From positions 4,537,587 through 4,601,586 of the forward strand of contig CM030934.1 of NCBI GenBank assembly GCA_018136815.1: a stretch of 64,000 nucleotides of DNA, read 5' to 3'. Position 1 is the stretch's first letter, and every line of letters starts with the position of its first letter. Under the pieces are notes generated by a model. It saw only the letters and a program-made list of their open reading frames with translations, ran no database searches and was not told the origin of the DNA. The DNA comes from Isochrysis galbana. Taxonomy: Eukaryota; Haptophyta; Isochrysidales; Isochrysidaceae. Shown here piece after piece: positions 42,346 to 50,244 of the stretch. Position numbers and translations under genes: made by a program.

Positions 42346-42778
42346 TTTTCTTTTTTGTCTTCTTCTATCACAGTACGTGTGAAATAATAAATAAGGCGTG
42401 TAAAAGTTTCTCGGAAACACAATACTGCTAAGGACCCTTCTCGTCTCACGGTGGAGCGCGCCATCTCGGTGGGTGCCACCAATGCGTGTTCGACTCGCAA
42501 GTGCAATAGCCCATTCAATGAAGGTGTTGATGTCAATGTGCACACAATGGACGCATGCATCACGTACATACACCACGCGACAGATGGCTCAGAGACAGAG
42601 CAACCATCACTTTCGCGGGGCCGTTTACAGAAAGCGGAGATCGCGAGCATGTGCTAATTATTTGAGGTTTGCACTTCGTGCTTCACAACAAATGCCCGAG
42701 GCAGCACCGGAGACTTTTTTTAGGGTTTTGGCGAGGCCGTGCGTCAAACGCTAACCTCAGGCGCGTGTGTCAAGTCTT
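42346..42778. other. intergenic, no gene recognised
   Basis: Mixed-composition DNA between a repeat and the 3' end of the gene at 42779-43549. It probably holds that gene's 3' untranslated region. Confidence 0.4.
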
Positions 42779-43549
42779 CTAGAAGTTGAATGCGCGCTTC
42801 GCAGTGACAGTTGGCGCTCCGCCAAGAGGGAAGTTGGCCGTGATGGTGGCATCCAGGGTAGCGCTATCCGTGTATTCCACGATGCCAGTGCCGTCCGCAG
42901 GTGAGACCTTGGCACTGAGCGAACGGCCTTCGGTGAGCAGAGTGTCATACTCGACTCCATACGACATGCTAGACTGGAGGCCACCCTTAGCCCCTCCGGC
43001 TTTGGAGGAAAGAAGGCCCACTGCTTTGAGGCCACTTCCTAGCATTGTGCTCAACCTCAACTTGGATTCATTTGAATCAAGGTCGTGCGAGAGCTCAAGG
43101 TCGCAGTCCTGTTCACGGATCGAGACCGTGCGCGTCCCCGAAACTTTCGTCAGGCGAGTGGATAGGCCATTAATCTCGCCCTGTGCTTCGATGGTGGTTC
43201 CGTCCTCGGTCGTTGTCTGCATAGACATGTCCACCGGTCCTCCAAAACGTGTGGTGAGTTCATACTTGATTTTATCGACAGCTCCACTAACTGAGGCCTG
43301 CTTGAGGAAGTCACGATTTTCATTGCGATCATACTCCGCCGTCACAGTTGCATCGTTCCCGAGAAGTTTGAGGCCGTGGCTCCACTTGCCCTTGATGTTG
43401 TCAAGTGCCTTGACACCAGACCCATACAGGTCGCCAGAGACGAGCTCGATTGAGCCATGGCGGGTGGGTGGGCTGGGTGGGGCTGCTCCGCCGCGAGCGG
43501 CAAGTGCAACACCGGCGCACGAGAGGAGAACGGCAGACTTGACAGGCAT
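42779..43549 (-). CDS. secreted or organelle-targeted beta-rich protein, unknown function
   Basis: A 256-residue frame on the minus strand, ATG at 43549. It starts with a signal-peptide-like segment (MPVKSAVLLSCAGVALAARG). The remainder alternates hydrophobic and polar residues in short strands ending in Asn/Asp/Thr-rich turns (TVTAEYDRNENRDFL, KYELTTRFGGPVDMSMQTTT, DLELSHDLDSNESKLRLSTM). This repeated-strand pattern recalls outer-membrane or plastid-envelope beta-barrels, or beta-solenoids. The final residue is Phe (RAFNF), as in many outer-membrane barrels. No family named. An upstream non-ATG extension of the frame is probably 5' leader. Confidence 0.65.
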   Translation of the reverse strand: MPVKSAVLLSCAGVALAARGGAAPPSPPTRHGSIELVSGDLYGSGVKALDNIKGKWSHGLKLLGNDATVTAEYDRNENRDFLKQASVSGAVDKIKYELTTRFGGPVDMSMQTTTEDGTTIEAQGEINGLSTRLTKVSGTRTVSIREQDCDLELSHDLDSNESKLRLSTMLGSGLKAVGLLSSKAGGAKGGLQSSMSYGVEYDTLLTEGRSLSAKVSPADGTGIVEYTDSATLDATITANFPLGGAPTVTAKRAFNF

Positions 43550-43941
43550 GGGTGATCTGAGCGGAAGAGAGAGCGGGAGGGGAGGAAGGGGAAATGCGCG
43601 GGGGGGGGGGGGAAGAGGGCGAGAGGCACCCCGACGGTTTGAGTGGTTTTCGGGGTTCCGATGGTCGGGGCGGGATTCCGTCAGATAAGTGTGGCCTGGA
43701 TTGCCGACGAACCCGACCGCGTGGACGGGAGATGGCGATGATCTACTCGTAAAACAAGTGAGGGGGTCTCGAGCGTTCATTCTGGGTCGGGGGCGGCCTT
43801 CAAGCGAGCATTCTGGGACAGTCGAGCGTTCTGGGTTTACGTTCGAGCGATCTGGTCTTGTCCGACAAGACAAGATAATAAATTATCTGAGCGTTAGTAG
43901 CACGACTGCCACTTAACACTAAAGCTAAAGGCTGAAGGCCG

Positions 43942-44000
43942 CGTTCCGTCGAATGGGACAGACTCGGTTGTCGGCGGTTGAGCCATCAAATGTCCATGGT
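43942..44000 (+). repeat. GTTCCGTC...ATCAAATGTC dispersed repeat, copy 3
   Basis: AGGCCGCGTTCCGTCGAATG and GAGCCATCAAATGTCCATGG; compare 23573-23630 and 14478-14530. Confidence 0.65.
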
Positions 44001-44064
44001 TAATTTAGAATAGTTTAATTTATAATAGTTGATAGTTGGCTTGTCAGCATATACCATATGATAA

Positions 44065-44120
44065 ATAGGGCGGTCAAAGAAAGGGAAAGGGCGGTCAAAC
44101 ACGCCTTTTAACTTCTAAGG
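44065..44120 (-). repeat. end fragments of the GGGCGGTCAAAC family
   Basis: Two GGGCGGTCAAA motifs lie 24 bp apart (44068 and 44092). The second is followed by ACGCCTTTTAACTTCTAAGG and GTGAATATTCAC, matching the inverted fragment at 58405-58455 (TTCACCCTTAGAAGTTAAAA). Confidence 0.75.
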
Positions 44121-44136
44121 GTGAATATTCACTCAT

Positions 44137-44322
44137 TCAAGATTGTGACGAATTGTGATGGCCCATAGGGCCTGAGGGCAATGGCAATGAGGAGGGAGGC
44201 ATGCCGGCGGCAGGCGCGGCTGAGGAGACGACTTCGGAGACGCTGACGGGCTGAGGCCCGTCAGCAGAGGAAGGCGGGTAGGCGGGCTTGGGCGAGGGCG
44301 AGGACGGCGGCGAGAGCGACAT
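44137..44322 (-). pseudogene. MSxPSSRxPSP-family fragment, copy 3
   Basis: A 61-residue minus-strand frame begins MSLSPPSSPSPKPAYPPSSA and stops. The upstream coding-strand DNA is rich in CTCGCTCTCG repeats, as in copies at 20628, 35600 and 55545. Confidence 0.5.
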
Positions 44323-44439
44323 CGAGCGAGAGGCGAGAGGCGAGAGGCGAGGGTGAGTGAGAGGAGGGCTGTGTTGGCAGGGGCTGGTGAGGAGAGACGA
44401 GTTTGTAGGGTACGAGTATTACGAGAGCGAGAGCGACGA

Positions 44440-46600
44440 GAGCAAGAGCGACGGATGACGATTGACGACAGGACGTCGGATCCAACGATGCTGAGACACC
44501 GACTCACGAACATACCAGAATCATTCACCCAAACCAAGCAAAACATGAAATAACCTAGACCCCTAAACCGCCGATAACTCAAACACGTCGCGAGAGACGG
44601 AGAGAGAGCGCGCGCGAGAGAGAGAGAATCCACAGCGATGGCCGGAGCGTGTCTTCGTTTTAGATTTCCCACGAGGCGGAAAGTCGAGGAGGAACGTTAC
44701 GTCGCGCAACCGCGGCGATCACTTTGGATACAGATCGCAGCGAGATATCCTTGCGATCAAAGAAATCTTGCTGTTGAGCGTGAACCTTCTAGACGTTTCT
44801 ATATCGACCAACCCTGAGTAGCAACCAAGGGAGGAGAGAAAACCAAAAACCAACGGGACCAAGGGCTTTCATGCAACTTGCATCAAGGAGAAAGATAACC
44901 AAAAACCATAGCAGCGAATCTAAATCAATCTCCAAGGGGAGATGGCAAACCAAGGACCAAGGAGAAAGATTCCCTCACCCAAGCAGCGAACCTAGATCGA
45001 TCTCCAAGGGGAGATGGCAAACCAAACCTGATTGGCCCCAGAAGCAGGTAACGAAACGCGGGGAGATGGCGAATTAAACCTCTTTACGAGGCGCCTGGGA
45101 GGGAGAAAGGTGGGGAAACTTCCTTTCTCTTCGAGAGAAAAAGAGAGGGCGCTCCACAACCCTAGATCCTAGGCGTCCACGCGAAGTTTTTGACCGAGAA
45201 CGAGAACGAGAGAATTATTTATAACGATAAATACCGAACGAAGAGAAGAGAGAAGCTTAACGAGCGTCGATTCGCGAATGCGACAGATTGAGGTTTTATC
45301 ACGCGATGTTTAGGGTATTATACTGGAAATGGGTATATTAGGCAGAATCTTATGAGAAATATGCACATTTTCGACGCCATTTCAACACACAGACCCGAAA
45401 ACGTTTTCGCGTTCGTGCGAAATCGACGTCGACAACAAAAGTGCACCAGAGGTCGCGCTGTGCGACGTGCACCTGCGTTCCCCGGGCACGGTTACCCCCG
45501 GGTAGGTAGTACAGAGCGCTGCGCGGGCGCACCGCGTTGTCGCATTCATCCTAGATGATGCGATTTCCAGGCTCTTATTTCCAGGTCCTTCGCCGTGCGG
45601 CCACGCGGTGAAGCTCAGGTACATCTAGGTTGGTAGGGTTCGTCCCTAGCGACCTAGAATTCGGGTTCTCGTTTCGTTCTTTCTAGCCTGTTTGTCAGGT
45701 CTAGATTCCAGGTTTCCTCCTTTCGGGCAATCTCGACCCAAAGGAGCCAGGTCGCCTGTCACTCGCTGCGCGCTTGTCTCAGGCTCTCGGGTTACCTTGT
45801 GAAGGCTTATTTAGCTTCTTGCAAGGCTTGTCGTGTCTTGTTAGGTTCCGGTTCTTTCTTGGGACCTGCTAACTTTCGTTGTCGTTCAGGCCTGTTCTTC
45901 GTACGTAGGTTCTGCTTGGCCTGGTTAGGGTTTCGTTGCCTTCCGGCGTTTGGCGTTCGCGTTGGCGTTCGGAAATTTCCTCTCACATTCCCTAGGTCCG
46001 CTACCCTTGGCTTGTAGGTCCTTGCTTCTTTCTTCTCGGTCAAGGTGTTTGGCGAGCGAGTCGGTTGCTCTATCCGCTCGAGATTTGTTTGAGGTTTAAT
46101 TTGCCATCTCCCCTTGGAGATCGGTGAAGGTTCGCTTCTTAGGTGAGGGAATCTTTCCCCTTGATGCAAGTTACATGCAAGCCCTTGGCCCCTTTGGTGT
46201 TTCTTCCCCTTGGTTGCTACTCAGGGTTGTTCGTTAGAAGCGTCTAGAAGGTTCACGCTCAACGGCAAGATTTCCTCCGTCGTGAAGATATCTCGTTGCG
46301 ATCTATATCCGAAGTGATCGCCGTGGTCGCGCGACATGACGCTCCCCTTCGGACTCTCCGCCACGTGGGAAGTTACAAGGGAGACACGCTCCGGCCGTCG
46401 CTGCGGAGTCTCTCTCTCTCGCTCGCTCTCTCTCTCCGTCTCTCGCGACGTGTTTGAGTTATCGGTGATTTGGGGTCGCGGTTGCTTGATAATTTGCTTG
46501 GTTTGGGTGAATGATTCCGGTGTGTTCGTGAGTCGGTGTATCCTGTTGTTCTCAGCTTCGTTGTCCGTCGTTGTTCGCTGCGTCGCTGCACTCAAGCAGC
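44440..46600. mobile_element. large inverted-repeat element
   Basis: The left arm (about 44480-45060) and right arm (about 46090-46560) are diverged reverse complements. CAACCCTGAGTAGCAACCAA at 44810 pairs with TTGGTTGCTACTCAGGGTTG at 46211. GTGAACCTTCTAGACG pairs with CGTCTAGAAGGTTCAC. AAACACGTCGCGAGAGACGG pairs with CCGTCTCTCGCGACGTGTTT. The roughly 1-kb centre holds no transposase. Inside each arm is a short minisatellite with TCTCCAAGGGGAGATGGCAA. It could be a foldback or long-TIR element, or two copies of one retroelement end in opposite orientation. Confidence 0.8.
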
Positions 46601-46741
46601 CTAGGCCCCCTCCCTGAGGGAAGAGTTCTTTGTAGGTCTAACAATCTCTTACAATCCAACACTCTAGGGCCGCTAGGAGCGCCTCGCCGCCCCACAGCCC
46701 TTCGTTCGCCGTTCGTTCCCAGTCCAGACACCCAAAAGGGG

Positions 46742-47221
46742 ATGTCCGACCCCATCCAGAATTTCATTCACCCGACTCCCGGCGGGGAGGAGGGCCAGAG
46801 CGCCGCGCTAACCGCCGGTGCCGCTCGCGACGGAGTGGCTCAGAGCCCTCCGGCTCCGCTCGACTCGACACGCGTCGCCTGCGCCCTCCACCTCGCACCT
46901 CGCCCCTGCTCGCATCTGCTGCCAGCCTCTCGCGCGCCTGCAGTGCGCGGCTGGCCGCGAGCCATCAAAATGACGGTGCTGCGCATGATGGGCTGGCCCA
47001 TCACGCGCGGCACCGCCTCAGTATCAGTATGGTGGGAGGGGGTGCTTGCTGGCCTCCTGGCCGCGCAGACCCTCGCCAGAGCAGCCACAGGCCGCTTGCG
47101 AGGCTACTGGCTACTGGCGAGGCCGGCGACCATCGCTGCGGCCGCCATCGCGCGCCGCCGCAGGCAGGAGGAAAAGATCAAATTGATTATAGTTTTGCCA
47201 AATTATAACCTTAAACCTTAG
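46742..47221 (+). other. ORF, possible repeat-encoded N-terminus
   Basis: The ATG at 46742 opens MSDPIQNFIHPTPGGEEGQS and runs 159 residues, becoming Ala/Arg-rich. A segment near 46802 (CGCCGCGCTAACCGCCGGTG) matches 21011-21030 (CGCCGCGCTAGCCGCCGGTG), so it overlaps repeat DNA. No domain seen, and the ORF may not be expressed. Confidence 0.25.
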
Positions 47222-47434
47222 TAATTCTAATTTTAGTCTTCATTTCACCGCCCTCGCTCACGCTCGCTACAAAAATGTCCGCTCCGTCGCCGCTCGCCAT
47301 CCCACGGACACTTGTCGCCAAAACTGCCGAGATCCGCAGCGCCAGTATTGGCGCTTCCACTCGGCAGTGAAGAGTTCAAAAGAGAAGAAACAGAGAAGTG
47401 AACGAAGCCGTCGCTCATTCGCGCGCTGGTGGCG

Positions 47435-48262
47435 ATGCAGCGGGCCGCGCCACGGCTGCGTTTGTTGCCCGCTGCCTTCGGCATCGCCTCGTGCGTACGC
47501 CACGCTGGGCACTCGAAGTGGCACAACACGCGCTTCCGCAAGGCTAAGCAGGATGCTGTCAAGAATGCCGCGGCCACCCGCTTCTCGGCGGCGATCCGTG
47601 CAGCGGTTGCAACAGGCAATGAGCTGGCAGTCGAAGATGCAGTTGATCGCGCAAAGCAGGCGGGCGTGACGAAGGACGTGATCGAGCGTGCGCTGGATCG
47701 GTCTCGGCAGCGCGGCTCGCTTACTGAAGTCTTGTACGAGGGCACGCTCAGCGGCGGTATCATTGTAATCGTGGAGGCCCTCACTGACAATCCTCGCCGC
47801 ACGGCTCCACAAGTACGCCACATACTCAAGGAGGCAGGCGGTTCTCTAGGTGCGAGCGGGTCGTCCTCGTGGGCATTCGAGCGCCGTGGGCGCCTCGTCT
47901 ACGCTGGCGTGGCAGGAGACTCCTTCTTAGAGGCCGCGCTGGATGCGGGCGCCGAAGACGTGGTTGAGGAGGCAGACGAGGATGCCGATGCGGGGGTGCT
48001 AGAATCGAATACAGCAGTGTACTGTGCGCCCTCAGATCTTGCTGGGGTGCGTGCGGCCCTCCACTCCTGCGGGTTTCAGGCACGAGAGGAGTCGCTAATT
48101 TACGTTCCCACCGGCGCGCTGGTTGAGCCTGTCGACGAGGAAACCCGCGAGCACATCGAGAACACCTTAGATACCTTGGAAGAACTTGAAGACGTGGAGG
48201 ATGTTTGGCACAATCTCGCCCCAGCAGCCTCTTGTCAGGAAGACGGTGAGCAGTCGTCATGA
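47435..48262 (+). CDS. TACO1/YebC-family translational regulator, mitochondrial
   Basis: A single exon of 275 residues from ATG 47435. After a short Arg/Ala-rich N-terminus that fits a mitochondrial targeting peptide comes the family signature GHSKWHNTRFRKAKQDA, then ALDRSRQRG and LYEGTLSGGIIVIVEALTDN, then a Gly-rich segment, and a C-terminal acidic end. Family members bind mitochondrial ribosomes or mRNA; human TACO1 activates COX1 translation, and bacterial YebC helps ribosomes through difficult peptides. Length matches the family (about 240-300). The third domain carries an extra acidic stretch (VVEEADEDADAGVLE). Confidence 0.93.
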   Translation: MQRAAPRLRLLPAAFGIASCVRHAGHSKWHNTRFRKAKQDAVKNAAATRFSAAIRAAVATGNELAVEDAVDRAKQAGVTKDVIERALDRSRQRGSLTEVLYEGTLSGGIIVIVEALTDNPRRTAPQVRHILKEAGGSLGASGSSSWAFERRGRLVYAGVAGDSFLEAALDAGAEDVVEEADEDADAGVLESNTAVYCAPSDLAGVRAALHSCGFQAREESLIYVPTGALVEPVDEETREHIENTLDTLEELEDVEDVWHNLAPAASCQEDGEQSS

Positions 48263-49039
48263 CGCTGAGCTCGCTAGGGTGCAGCCGATGGGCCATGGGT
48301 GTGCAGAGGCATATAGAGGCATGAATTTGGGGCAAGAGCAGGCCAATGGTAGAATCGTTCGTGCATGTGAGCGAGGGAAGTTGCTTGTTTTCTTTGGACT
48401 CGCTTTTTGTTCGGCAGCCTGTCCACGCATTAATGAAGACGCAACATCTCCAAAAGCCACTTAGCTCTAACTGCTCGCATTCACACCTAGCATGCAGTAT
48501 ATGTGCCACCTCGCATGATGCACGATGCACGATAGCCATCCACGATCCGCTGGTGCGCAAGATTCTTGCATCTTGCCTGCGCAGGTGCGCAAGCCGCAAG
48601 CGCAAGCTAGCCAGCGCTGCGCTTTGCGCGAGCCACGTGTAGATGACCCATGTACCCACCCCCAGGCTCTGCAAGGGTCTCTGCAAGGCCTGTGGGGGCA
48701 TCTTTACCCGTAGCTTGTACCTTCATTCACCTGTCTGTGTCTCCGTGCAGCATGCTTCAGGCGGCTTGCCAAATGAAGGCAAACGACCTTCAACTAACTT
48801 GATAGTTGGTTGCCATGGAGCGCGCCGGCGAGCCTCTCCTCTCCTTCAGGCCTCCCGCCGAGGGCGGCCCCCCAGTCCCCGTGGAGCAGTCGTCGACAAA
48901 GCAACCGCATCCGGGCCATGCCACACACAGCCAGTGATGGGACGTCAGGGATCAGGTCGTCAGGTTTAACACCTGATATCAGACCTAATATTAGCCTAAT
49001 ATCAGGTATTATAAAGTTAGTAACTATAGTTACAATACT
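48263..49039. other. intergenic with hairpin-headed repeat
   Basis: It contains, at 48791-48815, a hairpin (CAACTA-ACTTGA-TAGTTG) followed by GTTGCCATGGAGCGCGCC and a 40-residue ORF beginning MERAGEPLLSFRPPAEGGPP, a diverged member of the family at 30902 and 35193. The preceding AAATGAAGGCAAACGACCT recurs at 56986. Further right, CAGGTTTAACACCTGATATC and TAATATCAGGTATTA give additional imperfect palindromes. Confidence 0.55.
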
Positions 49040-49044
49040 AACGG

Positions 49045-49587
49045 GAACAGAGCTAACAGTCATTTTCGTCCTCTGGCTCCTCCACAACCATCTCTAGCTC
49101 ACAAGGCAGCACATGGGACTCCCAATCCCAATCCTTCAACAAATCCTCCAAGTCCAGATTGGTGTGGCACCTCACAAGCCTCTCTACTGTGGTTTCTCCC
49201 AATCTGTTGCGCTTCTTCGAGTGAATCCAATCCTCGACGGACCAAGAGCGCTCGCACCCTGCACCCTGACGCCGAGCAAGACAGCGCGAGAAGACGACAC
49301 GCAGCCCACTTCAAGTGAGGCCAATGAGACAAGTACACGTTAGCCTATTTGTATGATGCCATTTTCTTAGCTCTATCAGAAAATGCAACATCATCAGTGA
49401 GATCAAATAGGCCACTAGTGCACGCCTCCTGAAAGTCGGCGAGATCCGCTAATATATCTGGATAAGAGTGATCCCTGGTCGCCATCTGCTTCAAACAAGC
49501 CTTTAGCTCCTTAAGCTCTTGTGATGAAAATTTGCGACGACAGGCGAGCCGTCCCGGTAAGGACGATCGCCGGCAGCGAAAGAGCAA
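49045..49587 (-). pseudogene. hAT-family transposase remnant (C-terminal part)
   Basis: The minus-strand frame read from about 49255 gives CERSWSVEDWIHSKKRNRLG followed by ETTVERLVRCHTNLDLEDLL. This is the hAT C-terminal dimerisation signature (CER.WS...IHSKKRNRL) found in hAT and related DUF659-type transposases. Upstream on the same strand, 49587-49345 reads KACLKQMATRDHSYPDILAD and AFSDRAKKMASYK followed by a stop; continuing in other frames gives VYLSHWPHLKWAACRLLA. Family-like pieces therefore occur in order but are broken by a stop and frame changes. Only the C-terminal quarter of a transposase is present. No DDE residues are visible. Confidence 0.75.
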
Positions 49588-50244
49588 AATCAGGCGTCCT
49601 TGCCGCCGCCTTCTGTGAACGAGGAGGGCCTTCCTGCTCCCCCTCTTCTATGCTTCTTGAGAAGAGAACAGCGCACCCATGAAGAGAGGACCGATGAATC
49701 CATTCACATGAACGCTAATTCCTGCCGCTTACTACAAGCTTGTATTCCTGTATTACACCCCCAGGATGCTTCGGACTACTACGAATGGAGGTGCTGCGTC
49801 TCTTCGGTTGCCTCGACGACGGGGGAGGGGAGGGGGTGAGAGGAAGTTAGAAAGCGAGGGGTGGAACGTTTGTTCCGTGTGCTGCTGGCAATGGATAGAA
49901 ACGAGAGAGAAGAGAGAGCGGGAGGAGCCAGTGGCACATGAATAAACGAAATCGTTTTTTTCTCTCTTCTCCTGCGAATCCACCGGCCTTCCGAGGGGAG
50001 GAGGAGAGAGAGAGAGAAGAGAGCGAGAGACTCCACGCCCTTCCCTCCCCCTTCGCAACCCCCCCCCCTCCCCCCCCCCTCCCCTCCCCCCTCCACTCCC
50101 CCCCTTCTGAATGTCTTCCGATGCCCAGCCGCCTCCCCCCCCCTTCAACGGCCCCCAGAACTCCCTACAACGCCCAGGAGGCGTCCGAAACGGCTGAGGA
50201 GATCCGTCTCGCGAAAGAACGTTCTGAAGCCAGGCCACGATGCG
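49588..50244. other. pyrimidine-rich upstream region of channel-like gene
   Basis: Includes GA- and C-rich tracts (49990-50110). An ATG at 50111 lies one frame off the channel ORF. The only obstacle is a run of nine C at 50135-50143, whose length may be mis-called. Other frames are low-complexity. Confidence 0.45.

Noticed and set aside
47826..48701. Minus-strand ORF of 291 residues over TACO1
   Set aside because: It lies opposite a strongly conserved gene and has Arg/Pro/His composition typical of an antisense shadow.
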